Shown here piece after piece: positions 53,049 through 61,796 of a DNA stretch of 64,000 nucleotides. A model generated the notes under the pieces. The model did not search any database. It saw only the letters and a program-made list of their open reading frames with translations, and had not been told where the DNA came from. Position numbers and translations under genes: made by a program. The stretch's first letter is position 1, and every line of letters begins with the position of its first letter. The DNA lies in the NCBI GenBank assembly GCA_021371855.1, contig JAJFVL010000027.1, forward strand, positions 20,648 to 84,647, written 5' to 3'. The DNA comes from Bacteroidales bacterium (lineage in GTDB: Bacteria > Bacteroidota > Bacteroidia > Bacteroidales > VadinHA17).

Positions 53049-53460
53049 ACTTCTCTGTCATCAAAAATAATAGATTACATTTGCCGCACTTTTCACCAGA
53101 TTAATTTTTTTGATATTACCAAATCAGAAATTGAACAATCTCCGGTTCTTCGTTTGGCCGGGCCCCAGGTGGCATAGGCGTAAATTAATTAATAAGACGT
53201 GATTATAAGAGGCTCGTTGAAGCGGTAACATTTTTCACTGACTGGCTCTGAAAGAGCCATATATGAATAACCTCCGGTGCAACCGGAGGTCTCGTACCCA
53301 AATACATAGTTAGCTCTGAAGGAGCTTTATATGATCATTATGGAAAGAATCTCTCATCAATCTTAACACTACCATATTGTCAGAAATTCACTGATTTTTT
53401 TAGTTTTGCTTCCCCCGACAACCAAAGAAAATAAATTTAACAACGAACAGTTATCTTTTC
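53049..53460. other. Gene-free interval (412 bp) with dispersed repeat and three triloop hairpins
   Basis: No coding frame. It holds repeat copy A (53139-53267) and the triloop hairpins GGCTCT-GAA-AGAGCC (53244-53258), ACCTCCGGT-GCA-ACCGGAGGT (53270-53290) and AGCTCT-GAA-GGAGCT (53312-53326). Confidence 0.6.
53139..53267 (+). repeat. Dispersed repeat, copy A (uninterrupted)
   Basis: It is about 85-90% identical over 129 nt to 63732-63864: TCTCCGGTTCTTCGTTTG, GGCCCCAGGTGG, CGTAAATT, then GTGATTATAA and CTGACTGGCTCTGAAAGAGCC, ending ATATATGAA. In this copy the sequence continues with TAACCTCCGGTGC and two further hairpins; in copy B a group II intron begins at exactly this point. Confidence 0.82.
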
Positions 53461-54204
53461 CTAAAAAGTCAGATTACATTTTATGCCTGATTTTTTAAAG
53501 GTATTTGCAATCTCATGGCTTGTCTTTTGAAAGAAATCATCCGAGAGGGTGTCTTCCAAATTGTATTTCCTGTAAATCCAGTCAGCATTGTGATAATTCA
53601 TCCGGTCAACTATAATGTAATCAACCTTACCTGCCAGAGCATTTGCCAGAGCTCCGGCTCCGGGAAGAATCGGAGCAATCATGGCGTATGTTTTTATACC
53701 TGACCGATGTAATTCATCGAGCGCATTCAGCCGCTCCTTTATAGATGGGGCATTTGGCTCAAATAACTTCCTGATCTCATCGTCCGCTGTAGTAACAGTA
53801 AGGCCGACTTCAAATTTTTCTGCTCCCCTGAGGATATCCAAATCGCGGAGAACTAACGGAGAGCGTGTCTGAATTATCGCCGGCCAGCAATTTTCAGCAA
53901 GTATTTCCAGACAATCTCTGGTTATCTTATATTTATTTTCCAATGGCTGGTAAGGGTCGCATAATCCGCTTACCCAAACTGTTGCACATTTTTTCTTTTT
54001 TATCTCAACCCTCAGCAGATCAGCTGCGTTTGTTCTTATATCAACAAATTCACCCCAGGGTTCCTGATGTCCGCTGAATCTTTTTATAAAACGCGCATAA
54101 CAATATTGACAACCGTGCTGGCATCCTACATAAGGATTGATAACATAATCATAAATCCTCGATGGAGAGAGAATAGTTTTTGACTGTATCTCTTTTACAT
54201 TCAT
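53461..54204 (-). CDS. Radical SAM protein of the SPL (spore photoproduct lyase-like) family
   Basis: The 247-residue protein has the C-x3-C-x2-C iron-sulfur motif in VGCQHGCQYCYARF and a preceding NPYVGC, typical of the SPL-family radical SAM proteins of bacteria without spores. Barrel segments VWVSGLCDPYQPLENKY, PAIIQTRSPLVLRDLDIL and EVGLTVTTADDEIRKLFEP follow. It has a [4Fe-4S] cluster and SAM chemistry; the substrate is unknown. These shorter versions lack the dimer-lyase C-terminal part, so photoproduct repair should not be assumed. A TATCTTTG -7 box stands 14-21 nt upstream. It is monocistronic. Confidence 0.88.
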   Translation of the reverse strand: MNVKEIQSKTILSPSRIYDYVINPYVGCQHGCQYCYARFIKRFSGHQEPWGEFVDIRTNAADLLRVEIKKKKCATVWVSGLCDPYQPLENKYKITRDCLEILAENCWPAIIQTRSPLVLRDLDILRGAEKFEVGLTVTTADDEIRKLFEPNAPSIKERLNALDELHRSGIKTYAMIAPILPGAGALANALAGKVDYIIVDRMNYHNADWIYRKYNLEDTLSDDFFQKTSHEIANTFKKSGIKCNLTF

Positions 54205-54453
54205 ACAACTATTTTTACAAAGATAAATATTTTAAGGTTGTTTTCTCCGGCATATCTGATAGCTTTGCCCATGCTCAAAATATAATAAAACAGCCAGTTC
54301 TCCGGAGACTGGGATAAAGGGGCTTAACTCTCATCCGTAAACATACCACACAGTTGTGCAATTATTGTGGGTTGAGGGGTCCCAATTCTGCACTTACGAA
54401 AAATTATGAACCATCATATTAAGAAGGTATAAACAGATATATTTTTTCATGGA

Positions 54454-54754
54454 TGTCCACTTAAAAATATTTGATTTTCAATTGTATATAATTTAGTTCC
54501 TTGACATCTTGGCAATCTTGGTTTGTAAGTAGTTCTATTAGAGTCGTTTTAATTAAATTTGGCATATTGAAATTTTAGGAGAATTCTGCAATCTTTTTCA
54601 ATTACCGTTGGCTAAAGCCAATGGTAATTGACTGTAATTTTATACTAATCTGAATCTGAGGAGTATTTCATTTCAACTCGTCATTTTATCAAAAAACCCT
54701 ACAACCTCGATGTATTCAAGATATCAAAGAACGATATTTAATTTTTAGTGGGCA
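54454..54754. mobile_element. Possible 301-bp MITE-like element
   Basis: The left end reads TGTCCACTTAAAAATATTTG (54454-54473), and the right end, reversed, reads TGCCCACTAAAAATTAAATA (54754-54735). The two ends agree in 14 or so of 20 positions and begin TG...CA. The inside codes for nothing visible and carries a 32-nt hairpin. No clear target duplication is seen, so this is tentative. Confidence 0.35.
54599..54630. repeat. 32-nt near-perfect hairpin
   Basis: CAATTACCGTTGGCT pairs with AGCCAATGGTAATTG (one G-T wobble) across a 2-nt AA centre. It lies inside the putative MITE, far from any gene end, with no T tract. Confidence 0.7.
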
Positions 54755-54824
54755 CTAATGATATTTTTTATATCTTGAATAAAAATTAAAATGAGTGTCA
54801 GGAATGATTAATAAAGAAGCAGGG

Positions 54825-54846
54825 ATCCCGGGCGTTAGCCCGGGAT
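54825..54846. repeat. GC-rich hairpin ATCCCGGGC-GTTA-GCCCGGGAT
   Basis: A perfect 9-bp stem with a GTTA loop, standing in AT-rich DNA. Followed by GACAAA, not by a T tract, so it is more likely an inserted short palindromic repeat than a terminator. The tRNA pseudogene palindrome TCCCGA-TGTG-TCGGGA (2291-2306) is similar in type. Confidence 0.6.
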
Positions 54847-54946
54847 GACAAATCATTGGTCAATATGTTTGGGAAGATGCGGCGATTCTCACCAGTATTC
54901 AGAAGAGACTGGAAGAAATCCGTAAGAAAGATAATATTACAGAGTT

Positions 54947-55705
54947 ATGAAAAGATTTTTACTGATCAGTTTATTCTTAATTGCCTTTATACCCGTGAAT
55001 TCCCAGAAATGGGAACAGGTTTGGTCTGATGAATTCAATTATGAAGGTTTACCTGATTCCACAAAATGGAGTAATGAAGTGGGCTTTATAAGAAATAAAG
55101 AACTTCAGTATTATACTTCCGGACGCATTGAAAATTCAAAAGTCCGGAATGGGAATCTTCTGATTATTGGCCGGAAAGAACAATATAAAAATGCTGAATA
55201 TACTTCTGCAAGTCTTGTTACTGATGGCAAATACTACATGACATACGGAAAGATTGATGCCCGGATAAAACTGCAAAAGGGACAGGGAATGTGGCCTGCC
55301 ATCTGGATGCTGGGGCAAAACCATCATCAGGTGGGATGGCCGGGATGCGGTGAGATTGATATAATGGAACATATTAACGACGAAGATATCATGTATGGTA
55401 CTTTACATTGGCTCAATGAAAAACATGTTTCTTCGGGTGGCACTGCAAAATGTGATGTCGGGAAGTACCATAATTATGCTGTTGAGTGGGATAAAGATGC
55501 TATAAAGTGGTTTCTCGATGGAAATAAATACTGGGAAGTATCTATAAAAGACAGTATGAACAGTACGGAAGAATTCAATAAACCCTTTTACATCATCCTT
55601 AATCTGGCTATTGGCGGGAACTGGCCTAAAAATCCCGATCCAACAACTATCCTTCCTGATACTATGTTTGTTGATTATGTCAGAATTTATCAAATCAAAA
55701 AATAA
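54947..55705 (+). CDS. GH16 family endo-beta-glucanase-like (laminarinase type)
   Basis: The 252-residue protein has a signal peptide (MKRFLLISLFLIAFIPVNSQ) and a single GH16 jelly-roll domain. Landmarks are WEQVWSDEFNYEGLPDSTKWSNEVG and NKELQYYTSGRIENSKVRNGNLLIIGRKE. GKIDARIKLQKGQGMWPAIWMLG follows, and then the catalytic motif GEIDIMEH: nucleophile Glu136, Asp138 and acid/base Glu141, in the E-x-D-x-x-E form of laminarinases. The end DTMFVDYVRIYQ is canonical. It probably hydrolyses beta-1,3- or mixed beta-1,3/1,4-glucans outside the cell or in the periplasm. It is followed closely by a secreted protein of unknown function. Confidence 0.93.
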   Translation: MKRFLLISLFLIAFIPVNSQKWEQVWSDEFNYEGLPDSTKWSNEVGFIRNKELQYYTSGRIENSKVRNGNLLIIGRKEQYKNAEYTSASLVTDGKYYMTYGKIDARIKLQKGQGMWPAIWMLGQNHHQVGWPGCGEIDIMEHINDEDIMYGTLHWLNEKHVSSGGTAKCDVGKYHNYAVEWDKDAIKWFLDGNKYWEVSIKDSMNSTEEFNKPFYIILNLAIGGNWPKNPDPTTILPDTMFVDYVRIYQIKK

Positions 55706-55717
55706 AATATTTATCCA

Positions 55718-56401
55718 ATGAACCCGGTTAAGAACAGTTATCTTTTTAAGATTATCATGGTAGTGCTTGCATTAAGCATTCCTTTATTTCTTTACGGTCA
55801 GAAAATAAATGAGAAATTATTACCCCAGTTTCTTTACACCGATTTCAATACCAGCCAGGTTAAGATGAAAAGCGGCCAGGTATTTACATCTCTTATGAAT
55901 TATAATACTATAACCGAAAAGATGATCTTTATTAAGGGGGACCAATATTATTCACTTACAAATCCAGAACTGGTTGATACGGTTTACCTTAACGGGAAGG
56001 TATTTATACCTGTCGGAAAAGTCTATTATGAAATCCTGCTTGAAGGACCCGTTTCTCTTTTTGCTCAACATAAAGGAGAATTAATTGCACCGGGCAAACC
56101 TGCCGCATATGGAGGGACTTCACAGGTCTCTTCAAGTGAATACCTTTCGACTGTTTCGCTGACCGGAGGAGAGTATAATCTGCCTTTACCTCCCGATTAT
56201 ACCCTCGAGAAGACAACTGTTTTCTGGATCAGAAAAGAGAGTACGTGGTTCGACTTTGCTACTGAAAAGCAATTTCTTAAAATATTTCCTGGTACAAGCA
56301 CGCGGTTAAAAAGTTTTATTAAAGAGAACCGCCTTAAAATTGATAATCCCGGACATCTCAAAAAGCTTGTGGACTATTGCAATAGTTTGGATATAAAATA
56401 A
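55718..56401 (+). CDS. Secreted protein of unknown function (paralogue of 22138-22917)
   Basis: The 227-residue protein has a signal sequence (about 9-29, ending FLYGQK). It begins LPQFLYTDFNTSQVKMKSGQVFTSLMNYNTITEKMIFIKGDQYYSLTNPELVDTVYL, a beta-rich segment, and has YEILLEGPVSLFAQHKGELI. It ends in a helical piece, FLKIFPGTSTRLKSFIKENRLKI. The same order of blocks is found in the protein beside the TonB receptor. No function is known. It starts 12 nt after GH16 and is followed by an M28 peptidase 11 nt downstream, so the three probably form one transcript. Confidence 0.65.
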   Translation: MNPVKNSYLFKIIMVVLALSIPLFLYGQKINEKLLPQFLYTDFNTSQVKMKSGQVFTSLMNYNTITEKMIFIKGDQYYSLTNPELVDTVYLNGKVFIPVGKVYYEILLEGPVSLFAQHKGELIAPGKPAAYGGTSQVSSSEYLSTVSLTGGEYNLPLPPDYTLEKTTVFWIRKESTWFDFATEKQFLKIFPGTSTRLKSFIKENRLKIDNPGHLKKLVDYCNSLDIK

Positions 56402-56412
56402 TTATATGGATA

Positions 56413-57708
56413 ATGAAAATAATTATCACACTGGGAATTATTATACTGAGCATAAGCATGGCAGAATCACAGGATATCGGTTATGCAAAAAGAATCATTG
56501 AAAAATTATCTTCAGCAGAATTTAAAGGCCGGGGATATACAGAAAACGGGGATAAAATTAGCGCTGTTTATATTTCAAATGAATATCATAATCTTAATCT
56601 TTTACCACTAAATGGAAAATCCTATTTCCAGAAATTCAGTTTATCAGTTAATACATTGCCAGGCAGAGTATCAGTCAAAATAGACGGAACTGAACTGCAT
56701 ACAGCCACCGATTATCTGGTTGAATCTTCCTGTCCCTCCGTTAATGGCAGGTTTCAGATCATAAAAACCTCAAGAAGCCAGATTGATACTGAGGAAAAGT
56801 TTGCTTCTCTGGTGGATAATGCCGCTGATTCGTTTATCCTGATTGATTGCAGAGATAAAAAAAATGAAGAAACCGATCTCAGCAAAAAAATTGACGAATA
56901 CATTAAATTATTAAAACACAGCCCGCAGATAGCCATTAAAGGTGTTATTATTTATACCAATGATAAGCTGACATGGGAAAGCTCAACAAGTCAAAATATC
57001 AGACCTGTCGTTATTATAAACAAGGAATTGGATTTAAATACAGTAAACTCAATAGAAATAACTGTTGATGCAAAATTCAAAAAGAATTACAAGACTCAGA
57101 ATGTAGCCGGTTTTATTAAAGGGACATCCGGTTCTGATTCGACGCTTGTAGTGCTGGCACACTATGACCATTTAGGCAAACTTGGTAAGGATATCTATTT
57201 CCCGGGAGCTAATGATAATGCCAGCGGTGTAGCCATGATCCTAAACCTGGCAAAACATTACTCCGTGAACAGACCAAAATATACAATGGTATTTATAGCA
57301 CTGTCAGGTGAAGAAGCAGGGATCCTTGGAGCTAAGGCTTTTACAGATAATCCTTTAATCGATCTGAAAAAAATAAAATTCCTGGTAAATTTTGATCTTG
57401 CCGGAACCGGAGATGAAGGGATAAAAATAGTCAACGGAAGCGTTTATAAAGATAAATTCGATTTGATAACCAGGATTAATCAACAGCATGAATTGCTTCC
57501 TAAAGTCGATATCCGTGGCGCTGCATGCAACAGTGACCATTGCCTGTTTTATCAAAAAGGGGTACCGTGTTTCTACATATATACCCAGGGCGGAATACAG
57601 GCATATCATGACATCTTTGACAAATATGAGACTCTGCCACTTACAGAATTCACTGATTACTGTAAACTTATGATAATGTTCTTTGATTCAATCACCCACC
57701 CAATCTGA
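56413..57708 (+). CDS. M28-family zinc aminopeptidase-like protein
   Basis: The 431-residue protein has a signal peptide (MKIIITLGIIILSISMAES). A PA-like insert is followed by the M28 catalytic part, whose zinc ligands are seen in order: LAHYDHLG (His), GANDNASG (Asp), LSGEEAG (Glu-Glu), NFDLAGTG (Asp) and CNSDHCLFYQKGVPCFYIYT (final His). All ligands are kept, so it should be active. The reaction is removal of N-terminal residues in the periplasm or outside. The Cys pair near the last His may form a disulfide. It is the third gene of the GH16 transcript and converges on the hydrolase gene at 57727, with an 18-nt gap. Confidence 0.9.
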   Translation: MKIIITLGIIILSISMAESQDIGYAKRIIEKLSSAEFKGRGYTENGDKISAVYISNEYHNLNLLPLNGKSYFQKFSLSVNTLPGRVSVKIDGTELHTATDYLVESSCPSVNGRFQIIKTSRSQIDTEEKFASLVDNAADSFILIDCRDKKNEETDLSKKIDEYIKLLKHSPQIAIKGVIIYTNDKLTWESSTSQNIRPVVIINKELDLNTVNSIEITVDAKFKKNYKTQNVAGFIKGTSGSDSTLVVLAHYDHLGKLGKDIYFPGANDNASGVAMILNLAKHYSVNRPKYTMVFIALSGEEAGILGAKAFTDNPLIDLKKIKFLVNFDLAGTGDEGIKIVNGSVYKDKFDLITRINQQHELLPKVDIRGAACNSDHCLFYQKGVPCFYIYTQGGIQAYHDIFDKYETLPLTEFTDYCKLMIMFFDSITHPI

Positions 57709-57726
57709 GTCTTCTTCAAGGTTGTA

Positions 57727-58662
57727 CTATTTTCCATTAATAAATTTGACAATACTGCTGACCAGATCCTCATTAACCGGTAAGTCAGGATTAGTGTATG
57801 ATGCAACATTCTCCTGAACATCACCTTCAATTGTTTTAAATATATGGTTCATATTCTTTATAATTATCAGCTCTGCGTCCGGTGAATTAGATTTAAGTAT
57901 TTTTGCTTCTTCCACATCTACCTGAATATCTTTATCTCCCTGGATAATCATTACCGGACAATTAATATTTTTTAGCAAACGGGCAGGATCATAACCGAAC
58001 CAGGATATCAGATAAGGCTGGACTGAAGGTCTGAAAAGAGAATATAATTGTGGAGGTACATTTTTTACATTATGTCCGTTCTTTATGCTGTCAATAAGAA
58101 TTTCTACTTTAGAATAATATTCAGCAGGTAATTTTGGTTTCAGCTGGTTTTTGAGCAGTATGTCGGCAGAATTGCCAACCCCGGCAACGGAGACAAAACC
58201 CTTGGCTTTTATGTTCTGAAGAGCAATTAATCCTATTAAAGAGCCCTCACTGTGACCAATTACATAGACATCCGGATAACCTTTGTGTCTAAAGTATTTA
58301 ATTAACAGAGCTACATCATTCGCATAGTTGTCAATCTTCAGATCAGCTTCATTTAACCCTTTAATTGCACTACCGGCAATACCACGTTTATCAAATCTTA
58401 ATGTGGAGATCTGATTTTTAACCAGGGCATCTGATAAGTATTTAAGACTGTTGTTACTCATTGTGAGCTGGTTGCCATTCAAATCAGTCGGACCGGAACC
58501 GGCGATAATTATAGCCAGCGGGAGTTTCTTTTTATTTTCCGGTTTAGTCAATACTGTATGTATTTTGATATCCACGGCCTGAACGTAAATCGTATCAACT
58601 ATCTGACCATTTGCAAAAGGCATAAATGCCAGTATCATTGAAATTAGAATAAAAGCTCTCAT
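57727..58662 (-). CDS. Secreted alpha/beta hydrolase (serine hydrolase)
   Basis: The 311-residue protein has a signal peptide (MRAFILISMILAFMPFANGQ). The alpha/beta-hydrolase fold includes LAIIIAGSGPTDLNGN (oxyanion region), the nucleophile elbow VIGHSEGSLIGL, the acid in MIIQGDKDIQVDV and the His in IIKNMNHIFK. The catalytic triad is complete. Proteins of this type hydrolyse acyl or ester bonds in the periplasm; the substrate is unknown. It is the last gene of a three-gene transcript (DUF2089, membrane protein, hydrolase), with a one-base gap to the membrane-protein stop. Confidence 0.88.
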   Translation of the reverse strand: MRAFILISMILAFMPFANGQIVDTIYVQAVDIKIHTVLTKPENKKKLPLAIIIAGSGPTDLNGNQLTMSNNSLKYLSDALVKNQISTLRFDKRGIAGSAIKGLNEADLKIDNYANDVALLIKYFRHKGYPDVYVIGHSEGSLIGLIALQNIKAKGFVSVAGVGNSADILLKNQLKPKLPAEYYSKVEILIDSIKNGHNVKNVPPQLYSLFRPSVQPYLISWFGYDPARLLKNINCPVMIIQGDKDIQVDVEEAKILKSNSPDAELIIIKNMNHIFKTIEGDVQENVASYTNPDLPVNEDLVSSIVKFINGK

Positions 58663-58663
58663 A

Positions 58664-59263
58664 TCATGAAAATTTGAAGATTAAGAAATTTGAAATATAA
58701 TGGGTTATGACTATCGAACTGATAAAAGCTACTATAAATAATACTATTGATTTTGAACCCTTTATGTTTGCTGATACTCTGAAAGCATTAAACATTAATA
58801 TGACAAGCCAGATGGTCAATGCCAGGGTCAACACCATAAGGATTATGGCAATTACAACATCGGGAGCTGATAAATCTACAGGGGCTCCATTCTGCATATA
58901 AGTCCAAAGAATGTATTGACCGAATTTGTTGATTGAATCAGAAAAACCTATGAACGAAGCAATCAGGTAAGGGAACCGGGCGACAGCCTGCGTACCGAAA
59001 ATATCTACAGCCCTGACTGATGATTTTGAAAAGATTACTGCAATCAGGTACAGGATTAATGACAGGACAATCCAGTTTGAGAAACCCTGAAGAAAAAAAT
59101 ACCAGATTGAAAAACCAGGGCAGGTTTTTACAGAAATAATATCAGGGAAATGGGTCTTGCTAAAATAGCCTGTTATTGCGGTTGCTGATATTATTATAAT
59201 ACCAGTAATAAATGATGTCACTCCGGCGACATATTTAAAAGGATTAATAATTTTATCTTTCAT
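58664..59263 (-). CDS. Yip1-like multi-pass membrane protein
   Basis: The 199-residue protein has five predicted membrane helices. It has the general Yip1-domain pattern: a short N-terminal INPFKYVAGVTSFITGIIIIS, large hydrophobic segments (WYFFLQGFSNWIVLSLILYLIAV), a GTQAVARFPYLIASFIGF piece, then VIAIILMVLTLALTIWLVILMFNAFRVSANI and a final helix. The role is unknown. It overlaps the DUF2089 gene by four nt and is followed at once by the hydrolase, so it is certainly in that operon. Confidence 0.6.
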   Translation of the reverse strand: MKDKIINPFKYVAGVTSFITGIIIISATAITGYFSKTHFPDIISVKTCPGFSIWYFFLQGFSNWIVLSLILYLIAVIFSKSSVRAVDIFGTQAVARFPYLIASFIGFSDSINKFGQYILWTYMQNGAPVDLSAPDVVIAIILMVLTLALTIWLVILMFNAFRVSANIKGSKSIVLFIVAFISSIVITHYISNFLIFKFS

Positions 59264-59541
59264 TGTTTATGATTTTGAAGATCCTCAATTTTACTAATCA
59301 GGTCATCCAGCATATTTCTCACTGTCGGATAGCTCAGCTTTAGTTTTTCCGCCATAATTTTCAGGCTCCCGCTGCATTTAACAAAATCAATTATAAAATC
59401 CTGTTCCTTTTGCTCTAACTTTAATAACAACGGAAGCTCAAATAATCCGCTGATTGTTGTCTGACAAGAGTCGCAGTATAAACTGTTAACCTTTAATCCG
59501 GATCCGCAGCTTGGGCAAAATATTGGTAGTTTTTTATCCAT
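59260..59541 (-). CDS. DUF2089 family zinc-ribbon/HTH protein
   Basis: Starting at 59541 (93 residues), it reads MDKKLPIFCPSCGSGLKVNSLYCDSCQTTISG, a four-Cys zinc ribbon (CPxC ... CDxC). LPLLLKLEQKEQDFIIDFVKCSGSLKIMAEKLKLSYPTVRNMLDDLI follows, the DUF2089 helix-turn-helix in which the recognition helix is LSYPTVRNML. The longer frame (from 59565) is unlikely, since a -7 box TATATTTG (59563-59570 on the minus strand) covers that start. The protein is probably a small DNA-binding regulator of its own operon (membrane protein plus hydrolase), which is inference. Confidence 0.87.
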   Translation of the reverse strand: MDKKLPIFCPSCGSGLKVNSLYCDSCQTTISGLFELPLLLKLEQKEQDFIIDFVKCSGSLKIMAEKLKLSYPTVRNMLDDLISKIEDLQNHKQ

Positions 59542-59562
59542 GTTATCAATCCATATTTTTGA

Positions 59563-59570
59563 CAAATATA
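59563..59570 (-). promoter_or_regulatory. -7 box (TATATTTG) of the DUF2089 operon
   Basis: The minus strand reads TATATTTG 21 nt before the ATG at 59541, matching TAnnTTTG. It decides against the longer reading of the gene. Confidence 0.45.
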
Positions 59571-60093
59571 AAACAAATATTAATTATATAAACTATATAT
59601 TTAATTATGTTAATCTCAATATTAATTATATTTATTTATGAATTATTCCTATGATGACTATCGATTTATGTCTGACCAAAATAATTTTAATATTTCCTCT
59701 GGCGCCATAAGTAAAACGGATCAATCCAAAAAGCCGATGGATGAAGGCAATGAAAAGGAATATGCGATACTAATATCTGTTCACTAATATATAAGAGGTT
59801 AAGCCGCGGACAGCGGTTTAATGTTTGGAAACTACATTAATTCTATTGATATTTTCTCTTCAGGATCCTTTAGGTAAATAAATTCCACCTATCCATCGGG
59901 TTTTCGACTTGATCCAAAACTTTGTGCATGAAATATTCAGCTATCAACCGAAATTTCGACTTGATCCATAAATGCACTTATAAAAACCAAATAAAAAAAA
60001 TAACTTCATTTTAAAAATATGTCGTAACTTTAGAATATTACAGGGGGGATTATGTCATTCTGAAAAACAAATCGGATCGTAAAATGACATTCT
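59566..60093. other. Gene-free interval (528 bp), AT-rich, with direct repeats
   Basis: It holds an open frame of 49 codons (59638-59787) without family features, a hairpin AAGCCGC-GGACA-GCGGTTT (59801-59819), and a 15-bp direct repeat TTTCGACTTGATCCA at 59902-59916 and 59954-59968. The first of these lies in CATCGGGTTTTCGACTTGATCC (59894-59915), a match of 19 of 22 to 2731-2752. The kinase promoter is probably around 60018-60030 (TAACTTTA). Confidence 0.5.
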
Positions 60094-61752
60094 ATGGAAA
60101 GCAGCTCAGCCAATAATTTAAATCTAAAAAAACTAAAGAAGGCAGAATCGAAGATTGAATATCTTCTCAGACAACAGAATTTACTTGCCGGTATTTCTCA
60201 GTTATTGAACAGACCGGAAAATCTCGAACAATTACTGGATGATGTTCTCAGGCTTATTGGAGAGCATACAAATGTCAGCCGGGTATTTTTGTTTGAAGAT
60301 ATCTGTAACGCTGCCACCCGAAACACTCATAAATGGTGTAATGCCGGAATCGGTCCTCATACAGAGGACCCCCAGAGTCTCTTTTATGAAAAGATCCCCT
60401 CATGGAAGAAAATTTTGACAGACGAAGGTCGCATTTTTTCAAATAATATTGAGGATCTGCCCAGGGATTTATATTTAGTACTGAAAGCACAGGGGGTAAA
60501 ATCCATTCTTGTTTATCCTCTGTATGTGCAGGATGCTTATTCTGGTTTTATCGGTCTTCACGAATGCGTTACTGGTAAAGTATTGAAGGATGATGTAAGT
60601 GACTTGTTAAAGACTGTTTCCAATATCATTTCAAATGCATTAGAGCGCGAAAAATTTTTGGATAAGCTCCGAGATAACGAATTGATATTAAACCTGGCAA
60701 TAGAAAGTGCTAATGAAGGTTTATGGGACTGGAATATTTTAACTGACTATTTTTATTTCAGTGATACATGTTGTAAAATACTTGGTTATGAACCGGGAGA
60801 ACTGGAACCAAATATTTCAGGTTTGGAGAAAATAATTCATCCCGATGATTTGCCGGCAATAAAAGGGATATTGACGAAACTCATGAAAGGAGAAAGTGAT
60901 TCATACGAAACGAAATACCGGGTTAAATCAAAAGACGGAAAATGGAGATGGATTCTCGATCATGGAATGGTTGTCCGGATAGATGTAAACAAACATCCTT
61001 TAAGGGCAATTGGTACTCATATTGATATAACAAACCGGATAGAAACTGAACAGCAACTTCAGGAATCAATAGATACAAAGGATAAATTATTTTCTATAAT
61101 CGCCCATGATTTGCGCGGACCGGTTGGTAGTTTTCTTCCTGCTCTTGATATACTTACAGGCGATCAGGAATTGGATGAAGAATCCAGAAAGGAATTCCTT
61201 GAAGATTTAAAAAAATCAGCGAGAACAACTTTTGATCTGCTTGAGAATCTGTTAAACTGGGCAAGAAGTCAGACAAATACTATATCAATGAATCCGGCTC
61301 AATTTATTGTTAATAATGTAATTAACGAAAATGTTGAACTGCTCTCCCCTGTTGCAAATCAAAAATCAATAAATATATCCGTTAAAATAAAGAAAGAGCT
61401 TTCTGCTTTTGCCGACATAAACCATATCACATTGGTTATAAGAAATTTATTATCAAATGCCATAAAATTCACACATGATAACGGAGCCATCGAAATTTCA
61501 GCATACGATAACGACCGGCAAATAGAGGTCAAAATTTCAGACAATGGCGTCGGCATGAGAAAAGAGGTTGCTGAAAACCTGTTTAAACTGAAATTGATCA
61601 AGACGACACCAGGGACCGGTGGGGAAAAAGGTTCAGGTCTGGGTTTGCTTCTCTGTAAAGATTTTGTTGAAAAAAATGGCGGACAGATTCATGCTGAAAG
61701 TATTTTAGGAAAAGGAAGCATTTTCATTTTCACAATACCTAAAGCTGAATAA
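60094..61752 (+). CDS. Cytosolic GAF-PAS sensor histidine kinase
   Basis: The 552-residue protein has no membrane segment. It begins with a short coiled coil and a GAF domain (about 25-190: LLAGISQLLNRPENLEQLLDDVLRLIGEHT, NVSRVFLFED). A PAS/PAC follows (about 200-325: GLWDWNILTDYFYFSDTCCKILGYEPGEL, YETKYRVKSKDGKWRWILDHG), then the dimerisation box with phospho-acceptor His338 in SIIAHDLRGPVGSFLP. The HATPase is at about 440-550, with N box LVIRNLLSNAIKFTH, G1 ISDNGVGM and G2 GEKGSGLGLLLCKDFVEKNGG. It should sense a soluble ligand or redox/light state and pass phosphate to a response regulator coded elsewhere. No regulator gene is adjacent. Confidence 0.92.
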   Translation: MESSSANNLNLKKLKKAESKIEYLLRQQNLLAGISQLLNRPENLEQLLDDVLRLIGEHTNVSRVFLFEDICNAATRNTHKWCNAGIGPHTEDPQSLFYEKIPSWKKILTDEGRIFSNNIEDLPRDLYLVLKAQGVKSILVYPLYVQDAYSGFIGLHECVTGKVLKDDVSDLLKTVSNIISNALEREKFLDKLRDNELILNLAIESANEGLWDWNILTDYFYFSDTCCKILGYEPGELEPNISGLEKIIHPDDLPAIKGILTKLMKGESDSYETKYRVKSKDGKWRWILDHGMVVRIDVNKHPLRAIGTHIDITNRIETEQQLQESIDTKDKLFSIIAHDLRGPVGSFLPALDILTGDQELDEESRKEFLEDLKKSARTTFDLLENLLNWARSQTNTISMNPAQFIVNNVINENVELLSPVANQKSINISVKIKKELSAFADINHITLVIRNLLSNAIKFTHDNGAIEISAYDNDRQIEVKISDNGVGMRKEVAENLFKLKLIKTTPGTGGEKGSGLGLLLCKDFVEKNGGQIHAESILGKGSIFIFTIPKAE

Positions 61753-61796
61753 TATCAGCCTGATATCGTATATAACCAATACTATGAATGCATTAT

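Larger units (their letters stand above)
54205..54946. other. Gene-free interval (742 bp) with MITE-like element, two strong hairpins and a gene tail
   Basis: It holds a -7 box for the radical SAM gene (54218-54225, minus), a putative TG...CA element (54454-54754) and hairpins at 54599-54630 and 54825-54846. There is also an 80-nt open tail ending at 54949 that encodes VWEDAAILTSIQKRLEEIRKKDNITEL and overlaps the GH16 ATG; it looks like the end of a lost gene. Confidence 0.55.

Noticed and set aside
54825..54846. Terminator
   Set aside because: The hairpin is strong but has no T tract and no gene end nearby.
59638..59787. 49-codon small gene
   Set aside because: It lies in AT-rich repeat-bearing DNA, has no promoter or family features and its composition is asparagine/serine/lysine rich as expected from non-coding DNA.
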